Positions 34,801 through 46,329 of a stretch of 64,000 nucleotides of DNA are shown here, piece after piece. A model generated the notes under the pieces. The model searched no databases. It had not been told where the DNA came from and saw nothing but the letters and a program-made list of their open reading frames with translations. The position numbers and the translations under genes are program-made. Position 1 is the first letter of the stretch, and every line of letters starts with the position of its first letter. This stretch comes from Ceratotherium simum simum (Eukaryota > Chordata > Mammalia > Perissodactyla > Rhinocerotidae): positions 16,389,675-16,453,674 of the forward strand of contig NW_004454159.1 of assembly GCF_000283155.1 (NCBI RefSeq), read 5' to 3'.

Positions 34801-36090
34801 ATTCTTACAAGAGGCAGTAAAAAACCCAAATCATTCTCTCTTGGAAAAAGAAACTCACCACTAAGTCAGGGATCTGAGTTCATGGCCCCTAGAGAGCAAC
34901 AATGTCATGAAAGCTAAGTCTCATTAATTAAGGCAACGTTGAACCCACTGTGCTAATAGGCCCGGCGCTATGGAAGAGGCAGATTAGACCTGAGTCATTT
35001 GACTCTTTCAGTCTCAATAATCATTTGGAATAAATACGCAGATAGTATAGACCTGGGGTATCAGTGGCAGAGGTGGTAACAGTGATGCAAACAGAAAATA
35101 ACCAGGACAATATTATGACCTGTATCAATTTTCATTGTGTAAAATGGAAGTCTCTGGAAAGGGAGGCTTTTATAGTCAAAATTTAATTTGATAGAAAACC
35201 TAATGGGAATTTAATTAAACTGATTATAAAAGACAACTGTTGTCATTCATTTTCCAGTGTGAACGTGGGTGAGGAAAAACAGCAACACTTTTCAGTGGGG
35301 CTGAAAGTCCAACTTTTATAAGGCAATACTTGTTGCCAGATTGCTCTAAAAAGACAGCACGGATGACTTATTATTTGGTTACCTCTGTTAATAGGCTAAA
35401 TACAAACTCTTACCATCTGCATTTGTCTTAAACTATTGAATCCAACTATCCATCACATACTTTTGTTGTTCAGATCACAAACAGGCCTAACATAATTAAT
35501 CAAGAAAATGACTCATCAGTGGCCATGAATCAGTCACGGACTGCCACTGTTAAAATACAAACATAATACATATTCATGCATAAACAGGAAAGTAGATTGC
35601 ATCATCACTTTGTTAGACTAAGTCTTATAATGAATGCTTGACAAATACTATAAACAATTTTATACAATACTTCACCATTTTGTGTGTGAGAGGAACTTGG
35701 AAAGAGTATAGAGAAAATTACCATAATGATTCAAAGGGCTAAAAAAGGCAGATAAATGATATAAGATTGAAATATTTATTTAGTTTTAAGAAGAAAAGTT
35801 CCAAGAGCACCTAATTGCATATCTTCAAGTACACTATATAAATGTAGATTTTGACCACATATTTTAATCTTCAGCGAAGGGAACAAAATAGACTTAATAT
35901 AGCGAGATATATTTAAAATATAAATATAAATATGTAGAAAATTCTTAACTACAGGAGCAATTAATGAGAATAGTTGCCAAGAGAATTTGGAAAATTTCCT
36001 TCCTTAACTCATCTTATGAATAAGATACATAATCAATACACTAGAGCTTGTTGGGTGAATGATTAGATTTGCATTGTGATAATAGTGTAG
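34801..36090. other. Repeat-poor sequence
   Basis: No transposon or gene was recognised. 35160-35600 lacks repeat character and contains several ATTA/TAAT-type words, which would fit a conserved non-coding element. This is inference only. Confidence 0.4.
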
Positions 36091-36094
36091 AAAA

Positions 36095-36440
36095 CCCGGG
36101 GTGTAGACCCTAAAGAAATAGTTGGGTGCTACATTGTAAATGACCATCTAACCCAAGCTATGTGGTTTGAAAATTATGCTGGAAGCAATGCAAAAGGTGC
36201 AAAATAATTTTAAACTAGAGAATGACATGATTCGTTTTATTGTAGAACAGTAACTTCAACAGAAACTTAATTATCCTGTGAGATCTAGGTTTCATTAAAT
36301 TTACAATATTTATTGAGTTTTTTTATTCTGTATAAGGCACGTTACCAGAGTCAAAAATTCTCCAAGAATGTTGGGAGGACATATAAAGAGAAGTAGAAAG
36401 TTACTCCTGCTTCAAAATTCTTAAGGCACTCAGTGTAAAT
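36095..36440 (+). repeat. Possible pieces of the old dispersed repeat
   Basis: The text 'gggcaatgcaaaaggtgc'-like, 'tttaaactagagaatgacatgattcg' and later 'tattgagtttttttattctgtataaggcacg' resembles parts of the repeat seen at 5.6-7.7 and 13.6-14.3 kb. Weak. Confidence 0.35.
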
Positions 36441-37425
36441 AAAAACTGGAATTTCCAAATTAAGAGATCCTCAGACAGTCTATTCCTTTAAACTCAGGAG
36501 GTCTCCCCTACTCCTAATCCAATCACAGTTAATTTGAACACAGACTTACTTTGCTCTTAAATCAGACATAGCCTTAAGATCTCTACAAGATACCAGACTC
36601 CTTATGGGTTAAAAATTCTACCTGTATTGGCAGGATTATTGAACCTAAATCTACCAAGTTCAGATTGACTCACCCAAACATTTCCCCAAGCTTTCACAAC
36701 ACCATTTGAAACCAGAAGCAAAAGAAGGAATAAGACCTTTCTTGAAGGAGCAATAGAGGAAGAACTCATGCCTTGCAGTGGCCCTTTTGTTTTTCTTCAG
36801 CTCCTCCTGAAACGTATTGTATAGTTACGGATTGAGTTTCTGCTTTCTCTAGAATCAGTTCACATTTAGGTAATCAACACTTGTTCACCTTTACTTAGGA
36901 GAATCAACAAGTATACATGGACTGTCATGCCTCAGAGCTTTAATGAGGTTTTGTCTTACTTTCCACAGGTTTCTAGTCAGGATTTCAAGGATCTCATATT
37001 CCCCAATAATTCTACTCTCATCTAATATGTGAATTACCGATTGTAAAACTCTGAAGATAAAAAAGCTCCAAAACTTATTTTCCACAAAAAAGAATACACA
37101 GTGTCAAGTGAAAAAAACCCCTATAGTTTGTCACCTTACTTAAGGCATGATTTGCCCCAGAGAGATAAGTACATCATGTCCAAATAGTGTTTATTCAAGA
37201 TATATAAAGACATCTAATGTAATTTATCACCTAAAAAGATTAAAGGAGAAATTTTTATATGATCTTTTCAAAACGTTTTCAGACATTTATTGTTTGCTAA
37301 GACTTACATGGTAATTATAGTAGGTCATGAAAGTATCTAAATGCTTTCGAAATAGCTTTCATCAGTGGCTCTCCTCTGCTTTTTGTGTTACCATGTGAAT
37401 ACATGTTGATAGGTAACATTCAAAA
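36441..37425. other. Unassigned sequence
   Basis: No feature was recognised. Confidence 0.4.
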
Positions 37426-37429
37426 GATA

Positions 37430-37745
37430 GAATATGATGAGAACATTAAATGTGGAAATAGAGCTACAAGTACTGTCTTTTACGTCATTTTTCCTACCTC
37501 CTACAGACTGGAATGTGGTCTTGGTGCTGAAGAGCCAGCTTCTATGACTCAGATGAGGAGGACATCTTGAGGGCGGATAGAATAGTAATATGGAAGGAGT
37601 CACTTTCCCTGGATATCTTTTTCCTTAGAGTCATCTACTTGCCACAGATCACCTACCAACCTTTGGACTATTATGTGAAAGAAATATAAACTTCTATGTT
37701 GTTTGATCCGCTATATTTTTTAGTTGCTTCATTATATAAGCTTAG
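37430..37745 (+). mobile_element. Probable MaLR-like LTR relic
   Basis: The 3' part 'ggactattatgtgaaagaaatataaacttctatgttgtttgatcc' followed by 'tattttttagttgc' matches the end of an old MLT1-like LTR ('agaaataaacttctat..gtttaagccactgttatttt'). It looks like a sense relative of the element at 33690-34100. Confidence 0.5.
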
Positions 37746-38455
37746 CTTTATTTAGAAATTAGCCCCTGAAAATGGGATACTGCCACAACAAAACCCGTGA
37801 TATTGATTTATTAGTTGTTTGATGCGCAGCAAGAAAACAGATGGTACATCCTGGAAAACTGATGGCCCATATTATACTACGGCAAACATTTGACAAAACT
37901 CTGCCCGTCTAACTGAAGGCAGATTACGTGCAGACTGAGGTTGTACCTATAGGTTAAGTATTTTTAAAAAGTCAAAATATTAATAGATTTGACTGTTCCT
38001 TACTGCATTTAGCAAGATGCTACAATATAGGAAAGAATTAGCAAGTTTGCAAATAATAAGTACCATTTTTCTTCTATAAAATTATTATAGATGATGGCAT
38101 GTAATATTCTAAGGCTGTGGTGAGATAGAAAGCTCTAATAGCTCTGCTAAGGCAACTTGTAGCCCAAAATCTAAATTGACTGAGACTCCAGTAATTTGGG
38201 AAAAAGCCAGCTGCTTCAATACCTCCAAACAACAGAAAAAGAAAGTGTTACTCAGAGGCTTTCTCAAGCATCTCCATTATTTTTCTCTTTCAGACGTTTG
38301 GAACCAGCTCAGCAGCAAAACTGAGGTTAAGCTTTTGTCTTATCATCCAGATCTATACATTCAGGAGGGCTCAGGATAGGCACCATTAATTTGAAGATGA
38401 AGGGAATGGGCCAAACATGAGAGACCACCAAGCAAACAGTTTTAGGCTTAAAAAT
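37746..38455. other. Unassigned sequence
   Basis: No feature was recognised. Confidence 0.4.
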
Positions 38456-38459
38456 AATG

Positions 38460-39520
38460 AGTAGCCACAATGAGCTACCACTTCATACTCACTAGGATGG
38501 CGATGATCAAAAAGACTGGTAATGTCAAATGTTGGCAAGAATGGGCAGAAATTGAAACCTTCATGTGTTGCTGGTTGGAATGTAAAATGGTGCAGACACT
38601 TTGGAAAACAGTTTGACATTTCTTCAAAGTGTTAAACATAGAGTTACCATATGATCCATATCATAGGTATATACACAAAAGAAATAAAAACATACCCACA
38701 AAATCTTGTACTCAAATGTATAGCAGCATTATTCATAGCAGTCAAAAAGTAGAAACAACCCAAATGTCCATCCAGTGACAAATGAATAAATAAAATGTGG
38801 TATGTCCATACAATGGAATATTATTAAGCAATAAAAAGAAATAAGGTACTATTAAATAGCATGACATGAAGGAACATTGAGAACATTATGCTAAGTGAAA
38901 AAAAAACAGTCCCAAGGGACCAAGAAAACTTCCACATTGGTAACTGACTGGGGAAAGTCTCAAATAGCTTCTGATCTTTTAGGGGAAAGAGGCTTTCCAT
39001 TTTATGTGATGTCATGGCCTAGATAATGGACTTGGGACTAATAAAATTGATATTTGTCTTTAGAAGGACGCTCTGGCTTTTGTTTGCTGTCTTCAGAGCT
39101 GGAGGAGGGAACAATGGCACTCTGGGAAGGAAGATTTTAGGCCCTGGAGCTCATTGACCAACGGAGCTATTCCCCCTCCTTTCCATTTTTTTATATCTGA
39201 TTTTTTGCTGTTGAGTGCCTGCACGAAAGGATCACATAATGTACAATTTCATTTAAATGAAATACCAGGCAGATCTATAGAGACAGAAACTAGATTAGTG
39301 ACTGGTTGCCTAGGGCTGGTGGTGTGTAGTGGGGAGGGGAGTTGGTGAGAGTAGGAAGTGACTTTTAATGGATATGGGATTTCTTTCTGGGTGATTAAAT
39401 GTTCTAAAATTGCTTGTCGTGATAGTTGCATAACTGTGAATATGCCAAAAACCGTTAAATTGTACACTTTAAATAGAGGAGGTGTGTGGTATGTGAATTA
39501 TATCTCAATGAAGCTTTTAA
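38460..39520 (+). mobile_element. L1 LINE, 3' end, interrupted
   Basis: Sense L1 text runs 'atgagctaccacttcatactcactaggatgg', 'tgctggttggaatgtaaaatggtgcag', 'caacccaaatgtccatccagtg', 'gtccatacaatggaatattatt' and 'gaacattatgctaagtgaaa' to about 38900. It resumes near 39220 with 'cacgaaaggatcacataatgta', 'gagacagaaactagattagtgactggttgcctagggctgg', and ends 'gtgaattatatctcaatgaagc' at about 39520. About 320 bp of other sequence lies between the two parts. Confidence 0.9.
38901..39219. other. Foreign segment inside the L1 3' UTR
   Basis: This block separates two collinear parts of one L1 3' end. I do not recognise it as a named repeat. Its last part (39169-39207) resembles 40630-40668. No flanking duplication was found. 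Confidence 0.6.
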
Positions 39521-40555
39521 AACAATTATGACCGGGTGAGATGTTAGCCATGATTGATTTCATATGAAAAAGATTGGGAATGAAATAGATAGGAATTTGC
39601 CAGTTTTTGTTTTTGATTTGAAGGAATAGTATTGCCAAAGAAATTATAAGCTTGACCTGCAATTCCTGTGATTGTTTGATCCTTAACCCAAACTCCAGGT
39701 TTCTAAACATGCATAGAGGTCAACTCAGAAGACAAAAAGACCCAAAGAAGGTGTAGTCTCCAATGGCCACTTCAGATTCAAGGAAAAGTCTCTAAAAGAA
39801 CAAAGCCAAGGGCTCAAGAGGACAAGAACATTCATGCAAAGGTGTGGAACCAGGATCTAAATGAGGAACTTACTTTACTACCAGGACAGGAGGCATTTAC
39901 AATTCCTGCCCAGGCGGGCTTATTTGTTATGGATCTGTGAGTGTTGTATATTTCCTATTCTTTCCTTTTCTGAATGGGGCTTTAACTGCTGTTAACCTGT
40001 TCCTACTCCAATGTTCTTTAATCTGTGTGTGTGCGCGCACGTGTGATGGGGAGAGGAAGGGCAGATGACTTGTCTATTAGCTTATATATCTCTGGACCAT
40101 GGGGAACCATATATGACCATACCCAGAAATGGTGGACTCTCAGCTGGGCAGAGTAAGTAGATAGATTGGACTTTAACTTTGGGTTGTCTCCCTTAAGGAG
40201 GGAGCAAGTGTGTACTATTGTGTGTATTATTTGCGGATAAAAATGGTATGTATCCCCCTTTTATACACTTTCATCCTAGGAAGACATGAAAGGTGCAAGA
40301 GAAATAAAAGGACACAGTCGAGCGTAGCGATAGTCGGGGAACACTCTAGCTGCACAGACTAACCAGGCTAAAAATCAACCGTCACAGAAACTGATTATTC
40401 CAGACTAATCACCCTGAACCCAGGACATGCTTGGGACACTGAGCACTCTTCCTCCTGTGCTGCAAGTGGCAGGCCCTGGGAAGTCTGCACACGGGGGAGA
40501 GGTGAGTGTGGCATTAGCAGGCTGAGATTCCTCAAGCACTCTGGTCTATCTTCAG
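39521..40555. other. Unassigned, possibly ERV-derived sequence
   Basis: GC is locally higher than in the surroundings and the text lacks SINE or LINE signatures. The impression is of old LTR or ERV internal sequence, but no domain or LTR terminus could be shown. It contains the alternating tract at 40024-40045. Confidence 0.3.
40024..40045. repeat. 22-bp alternating purine-pyrimidine tract
   Basis: A TG run grades into a central GCGCGC and then ACGTGTG, alternating perfectly over 22 bp. The GC-containing core makes it a better Z-DNA candidate than a plain TG run. Confidence 0.85.
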
Positions 40556-41035
40556 GTCCTGTATTTCTTCAAATAGTATTTTGTAGTTTCCAAGAAAGAA
40601 TCGATAGCTTCAACAAATAGTTACACCTAATCCTCCTCCTTTCCATTTTTTATACCTGATTTTTCCCCAAAAGTATTGATTAGGACAATTGTATGGTTAC
40701 AATAAATGCTAATTGCATGCCCAAGATGATAATATATAATAAAATAGTGGTGATGGGCATTCTTTTCCTGTTTTTGATCCTACTAGAAATGGAAATCAGA
40801 ATTTCCGCTTATTCCATGTTGAAATAAAAAAAGTGATAGATACCGTGTATATACAAATATGTATGTTACGTATATTTACATTAGATTTTAAAATTTCTAA
40901 ACCATTACATATTTCTAGATTAAAATGCTATGAAATATTCACCTATGTGTTTTATGAAATATTTTATCAGGAGTGGCATTGATTTTGGCAAACTTTTTCT
41001 ACCTTTAAAGAACTGAACATATTTTTTCACAATTC

Positions 41036-41377
41036 AATTATTATTATTATTATTATTATTTGTGAGGAAGATCAGCCCTGAGCTAACATCCATGCTAATC
41101 CTCCTCTTTATTTATTTATTTATATTTTTTGCTGAGGAAGACCGGCTCTGAGCTAACATCTATTGCCAATCCTCCTCCTTTTTTCTCCCCCAAAGCCCCA
41201 GTAGATAGTTGTACGTCATAGTTGCACATCCTTCTAGTTGCTGTATGTGGAACGCAGCCTCAGCATGGCCGGAGAAGCGGTCTATCAGTGTGCTCCCAGG
41301 ATCCGAACCTGAGTCGCCAGTAGCGGAGTGCGCACACTTAACCGCTAAGCTGCGGGGCCAGCCCCAATTATTATTAA
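41036..41377 (-). mobile_element. ERE-type SINE with both tail modules
   Basis: Antisense SINE, body about 41061-41365, ending in the reversed head 'gcggggccagcccc'. Reading the minus strand, the head is followed by the 'caactagaagg' and 'ggggctttggggg' module and then also by two 'gttagctcag' modules, which other copies carry singly. Flanks share 'aattattatta' (41036-41046 and 41366-41376), partly within a (TTA)n run. Confidence 0.92.
41038..41060. repeat. (TTA)n microsatellite
   Basis: About 7-8 uninterrupted TTA units next to the ERE insertion. Confidence 0.9.
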
Positions 41378-42312
41378 TTTTATTAGATTTCCTGATACTG
41401 AGACCTCTTTATATTTCTGATTGACATATAATTGATCTCAGGGTATTTTTAAATGTGCCATTGGCTTCTATATTTTTAATACAGTGTAGAGATTTTTTAT
41501 TGATATTCATAAATGAGGCTAGTCTGGGGTTTTCTTTTACTTTTTTGTATATTTTGTCAGGTTTTAATATGTTATGCTGTCTCTGTAAATATAAATTATG
41601 AGGATTTTTGTTAGCATTATATTACATTAGTATGTTAATTTGGGAAAATTGAAAGAGTCTTCCTAGCTCTCTCTCTCTTTTCTGGAACAGAAGATTTCTT
41701 CTTGAGAGTTTGTTCTAACTCAGCTGTGGAAATGTTTGTACATGATCTTTTTAATAGAGATCATGTTGATAACTTTCTCCAACCTATAATGGATCTAATC
41801 TGTTTAGACTTTCTATCACTTCTAGGTCAGTTTAGGTAATTCAGATATTAATAGAAAAATCATTCATTTCACTAAAGTTTTCAAGTTTATTTACTGCATT
41901 GAGTAAAGTGTTAGCTTCTAACTCATTTGAAATCCTTTGAAATCCTTTTTACCTTCTCATTTCTTCTTTTATGTATGTATGCTGTCTACCTCTTTTGAAA
42001 TATGTTATCTAGTAGACTATCTCTTTACATTTTAAATAAATGAGTTCTTTTCTATTTTCTAATTCTTTTCAATTATGTTATATAAATTTTTATTTTTTCT
42101 TTTAAGTATATTTTTATAACATTTTGAGTTGACTGTTTTATTTATATTTATTTTGTGTTAGAAATACAAGTATTTATCATTATAAATGATTCTCTATGTA
42201 TTGCTTTTGTCAGTGCATCCCATAAATCCTATACCATAGAATTTTACTAACATATTTTATATATAAAATATATATATTCTTGGGATGAAAATTGAATAAG
42301 ATTAAAATCAAA

Positions 42313-42574
42313 AAAAATATTTGAGGGGCTGGCCTGGTGGCAGAGCGGTTAAGTGCATGCAGTCCACTTCAGCGGCCCAAGGTTCGCAGGTTCAGATCCC
42401 GGGCGCACACCGATGCACTGCTTGTCAAGCCATGCTGTGGCGGCATCCTGTATAAAGTAGAGGAAGATGGGCATGGATGTTAGCCCAGGGCCAATCTTCC
42501 TCAGCAAAAAGAGGAGGATTGGCATAGGACGTTAGCTCAGGGCTAATCTTCCTCTCACACACACAAAAATTTGA
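42313..42574 (+). mobile_element. ERE-type SINE
   Basis: Body about 42325-42565 with head 'ggggctggcctggtggcagagcgg', B-box-like 'ggttcagatcccggg' (one change), and two 'gttagc' modules ending in (CA)n. Near-matching flanks 'aaaaatatttga' and 'aaaaatttga' serve as the TSD. Confidence 0.93.
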
Positions 42575-43224
42575 ACATAGAACTTTGTTTTGATCTTCTG
42601 CTTTTATTATCCAATGATCAATAAATGTGGTTTGGGATGCTCCTATTTTGTTATTTGTAAATGTTTTGTGGGGTCTTGAAAAGAATGATTTTTAAAAATG
42701 CATTAATATATGTAAAATACAAACAAAAGTATGGCATATAATAAGCACTATACAGTGTTTTAAATTTTCTATTTGTTAATTAAATCCTCTCTACCCTTAC
42801 TTCCTTTTTATTTTCTTAATCTGTGGCTCATATAGGGGAATTAAAATCCCCTCAACTCTTATGTTTCTCCTACTCCTCATAGCTTTGTCTTTATGTCAAA
42901 CTGTGCTTAGTCATTTTGTATACAAACATTTATGACCATAATACACTGTGGATGATATTTTTTTTGTTATAAAGTGTCTTTTATCATTTTAATATTTTTC
43001 TATGGATTAAATATTTGATATCTTTATTAACTTTTGCTTTTATTTAGTTTACATTTGTGTGTCTAGATTTGCCCATTTTATTTTCTACCATCTTTAATCA
43101 TTTGGCGTGGATAAATTTTTTGTATATAGCAACTAGTAGAGTTGCTTTGTGATAAAGCTTTCAATCTAATAATTTTCTATTTCCCCTTTAAATGGTGTAT
43201 TTATCCTATTTATATTTATTAATA

Positions 43225-43312
43225 TGATATATATGCTTATTAGTTTTGAATATATATGCTTATTATATGATATATATGCTTATTAGTTTTGATATATATG
43301 CTTATTAGCATT
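43225..43312. repeat. Minisatellite, about 22-bp unit, 4 copies
   Basis: Four tandem units of the form 'gatatatatgcttattagtttt' with small variations lie inside the old antisense LINE. The array is followed directly by a 10-bp-stem hairpin at 43304-43327. Confidence 0.85.
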
Positions 43313-43327
43313 TGAATAAATGCTAAT
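43304..43327. other. Perfect short hairpin
   Basis: 'attagcattt' and 'aaatgctaat' are exact reverse complements separated by the 4-nt loop 'gaat'. The hairpin overlaps the last minisatellite unit. Confidence 0.9.
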
Positions 43328-43404
43328 TTTAATGCTAAAAATACTCTTTTTTGGTAGATGGCTTGTCTTGTCCTTGTTTGGTTTTTGGTGTAATCCTTTT
43401 ATTA

Positions 43405-43670
43405 TTTTTTTTTCTCAATTTTTCTTTGCTGGGAAAGTTTCGCTCTGAGCTAACATCTGTTGCCAATTTTCCTCTTTTTTGTTTTTCTCCCCAAAACCCC
43501 AGTACATAGTGGTATATTCTAGTTCTAAGTCCTTCTAGTTCTTCTATGTGAGCCACCACCACAGCATGGCTACTGACAGACAAGTGGTGTGGTTCTGCAG
43601 CCGGGAACCAAACCTGAGCCACCAAAGCGGAGCATGCCAAACATGAACTGCTAGGCCATCAGGGCTGGCT
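43405..43670 (-). mobile_element. Old, divergent ERE-type SINE
   Basis: Antisense: 'ctctgagctaacatctgttgccaat', 'ctccccaaaaccccagtacatagt', 'tccttctagttcttctatgtg', 'ccacagcatggc' and a reversed head 'ggccatcagggctggct'. It is far more diverged than the other copies and, like the 41.06-kb copy, carries both tail modules. The short word 'ttggtgt' occurs on both sides (near 43384 and 43672). Confidence 0.85.
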
Positions 43671-44430
43671 CTTGGTGTGTTTTATTTCTATTCTTTGGTT
43701 CTTCTGTAGCTTATTTGTATAACTTAATATAAACCAGTATCTACTCCACTGGAATATTGAGGAAATCAGAATACAACTCTCTGTTCACATTCTGATTTTT
43801 ATGAGTTATTTTTTATTTTGTGCTTTTCAATAATTGTAAGGTTTTAAAATTTTCCTTCTGCAAATATACATTATTCTTGAGCTTTAGTTTTACGTTTAAA
43901 TGGAGTCAGTGCTCATTTCCAATATTCATACTGTCTTTTTCTAACTTTAGGTGAGCCAGAGTTCATCTTCATGCAGGTTTTTGATAAGGGTTATGGGATA
44001 CTGTATTCCTGGGTTCTTGTACATTCTAAAAACGCAAGACTGTTGTCTATAATGAATGAGAATTTGGCTCATACAAATGTTGAAGTAATAAGTTCTCACA
44101 GTAAGGGTAGAATTTGCGCTACAATATCCATATATTTTTCACCCATTGTTCTAAAAATTTTCAACCATTCTCAAAACTAGAGAGAACAGTATAATGAACA
44201 CATTTGAATATTGGATGTGAAAAAGTTTGATTTCAGCCTAATTATTTTTCCTATACATTACTTGAATTAGTCTCCAAGTTATTTTTTTTTAATTGCTTTT
44301 CATGGGACATACAACATTACTTAGTCTGCATATTCAGATATTCCTTTATTTTAAGGTGGTTTTCTTGTATCATATTTGAATGGATTTTGTTTTGTTTGTT
44401 AATTCTATTCTTCACTTCAGACTTAATGTG

Positions 44431-44460
44431 TTGGGTTTTTTTTTCTTTTTTTTTTTTTGA
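44431..44460. repeat. Poly-T tract
   Basis: A nearly pure T run broken by single C and G bases. Confidence 0.85.
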
Positions 44461-44470
44461 TATTTTTATT

Positions 44471-45695
44471 TTATATGAAATATATTCCTAATATCTATTT
44501 TTTTCTTTTCACCACATCCATTTTCTTCAGGCTTCTCTTATAAGTATAGCCTAATAGATAAAAGGGACAAAAATGTGTAGATTTTTTTCATTCACAGAGG
44601 GCAAATGATGAGAGAAACCAGCCCTTTCATAATTAAACGAACTATAGCCATGTATTTTAAATATTGAAAACAGATAACAAAAGAATGTACTTAATGTTTT
44701 CATTACCCCCTTTCATTGTCAGACCTTTTGTTCTTCTGAGCTAGTGCTGGGACCCTCTTTCTTCTCAAATGTATATTTGAATCACCTTTCAGATGTTACT
44801 TGACCTTGTTTACTCAGGTATCTCTTATTTTCAAAATACAGTGCTGATTAGCCTTTCAAATATAAAAAAAGACATTGACTTATTATTCATGCAAGGAATA
44901 AGTACTTAGAAGAAGGTTGATTTGATGTCTGAAGAACTATTAATCGCTCAATAACTTCATTTGTTTAATAAATAAGACATTTAATGCAGTAAGAAGTGAG
45001 TTTTCCTCTCCATGCATTCAACATCATTAGACTTTAAGGAGTCTAGTGTTGTGTTTTTCCTTTCTTACCTTTGCACAGACCTCATGCTGATTTCTTTCTG
45101 GTTATTACTCTTCTTTGAAAAGGGGGCATTTTTTCTTGGCCAGCTCTTTGCTAAAAGATGGTGTGAGGAACAGGTCGAGCAGGGGAACGAGCTGTGCCAG
45201 CAGACAGCTCTAGTTTGCATGGTAGTTCCCTATTACTTTCCTACCAGACATTTACCCGACATCTGTGTGCAGTCTGAGTCCCACCCAGGCTGGCAGGAAA
45301 CCCATGGGCCTCAGGCAAGATGGCAGTGTTTGGTGTGGTGAATCAGCAGTAATTTCTCTTCCTCTGACCAAAATTAGCAGCTGGAGGGCTGCTTGCCCTG
45401 TGCTTTTCTTAGGCCCTCTGACACATTGTCAACCTGTGCATTGCCTCAGTCATCCATGTCTTACCTTCCACACCTTCTGTCAAATGGGAGCAAGGAGGCT
45501 TGCCTCAAGCATCATTTGAAGCAAAGTGTCATTGGATTGGGCCCTCAGAGTATGGAACATATTTTGAAGGGCTTCAAATGATGCTAATGATTTGCATGCG
45601 CTGTTGAATTTGTATTACCACCAGCCCCATTTTTCACTTTACTTATGTCTCTTCTTCAAAGAATATGGCTCTTGGTTGTGGCTGCTTTCTAGGTT
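44471..45695. other. Repeat-poor block with a perfect inverted repeat
   Basis: From about 44.98 to 45.66 kb the base composition is more balanced than in the neighbourhood and I see no transposon. Overlapping frames of 109, 84 and 62 codons have no recognisable domain. A 15-bp perfect inverted repeat lies at 45508-45522 and 45571-45585. Nothing earlier in the interval was recognised. Confidence 0.45.
45508..45585. other. 15-bp perfect inverted repeat (stem-loop)
   Basis: 'agcatcatttgaagc' at 45508-45522 is the exact reverse complement of 'gcttcaaatgatgct' at 45571-45585, with 48 bases between. The pairing does not extend on either side. It lies in otherwise repeat-poor sequence. Confidence 0.9.
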
Positions 45696-45699
45696 CACC

Positions 45700-45938
45700 A
45701 GAAATAATAATTATTGAATTATCAGAACATATATTAAATGCTTACGTAGTGCCAGGGCAATCTCTGAACTTTTACAAAATCCCTATGAGAGAAAGACATA
45801 GTCTCATTTTACAAATTAGAAAAATGAGACACAGAGAGATTAAGGAATCTGCCCAAGATCATGCAGCTAGTAAAGGATTCAAACCCAGGCAGTCTGGCTC
45901 CAGAGCCCCTGCTTTTAACCCCTGTATATTCTATGTAG
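45700..45938 (+). repeat. MIR SINE
   Basis: A good MIR match: 'tattaaatgcttacgtagtgccaggg', 'atgagacacagagagattaaggaatctgcccaagatcatgcagctag', 'attcaaacccaggcagtctggctccagagccc'. The spanning 122-codon open frame is an artefact of the repeat. Confidence 0.9.
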
Positions 45939-46329
45939 TTCCACTTGTTGATTTTTGTTTATTTCAGAAGGAAGATAGATGCCTTTATTTCAGAAAATGG
46001 TATTGGAAATCCTCTCTACATTTTAAAGTGTGAAAGCTCTTTGAAATTTTCAAAGTCCTGGATAAGAAAGAATGGATAAGAGTGATTCAGAATTTCATTT
46101 CATGATTATATTCTACTTATTTGCACAATCTTAGGAGCCTAGTCTGAGGGGAAACTCCAGGCTGTGAAGATTTGAATGGTTAGATGGCTTTTGGTTATTT
46201 TTTAGCTCTAAAATTTTATTTTTGTCTTCTTTATTGTAATATAATATTTTTTAAAAGAGGTGAATAGTTTCAGAATGACAATTCAATTATAATATAGTCA
46301 AGTTAAAAGACAGAAAAGGAAATCAGTTA

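Larger units (their letters stand above)
40560..44470 (-). mobile_element. Old L1-like LINE relic, antisense, with three nested SINEs
   Basis: Between the nested EREs the text follows an antisense L1 ORF2 layout. Examples are 'gtggtgatgggcattcttttcctg' near 40747, 'gatctaatctgtttagactttctatcacttctagg' near 41792, 'gcttttgtcagtgcatcccataaatcc' near 42203 and 'gatcaataaatgtggtt' near 42616. It is much decayed, with no open frame. The right end is uncertain, and 43.9-44.5 kb may be different sequence. Confidence 0.5.

Noticed and set aside
43225..43312. CRISPR-like array
   Set aside because: The units are directly tandem without unique spacers and lie in a mammalian LINE relic.
45012..45341. 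109-codon plus-strand frame
   Set aside because: No domain, signal or splice-site context was seen; overlapping frames of similar size exist beside it. Kept only as part of a repeat-poor block.
45665..46033. 122-codon plus-strand frame
   Set aside because: It overlaps a MIR SINE, and the peptide has no recognisable domain.
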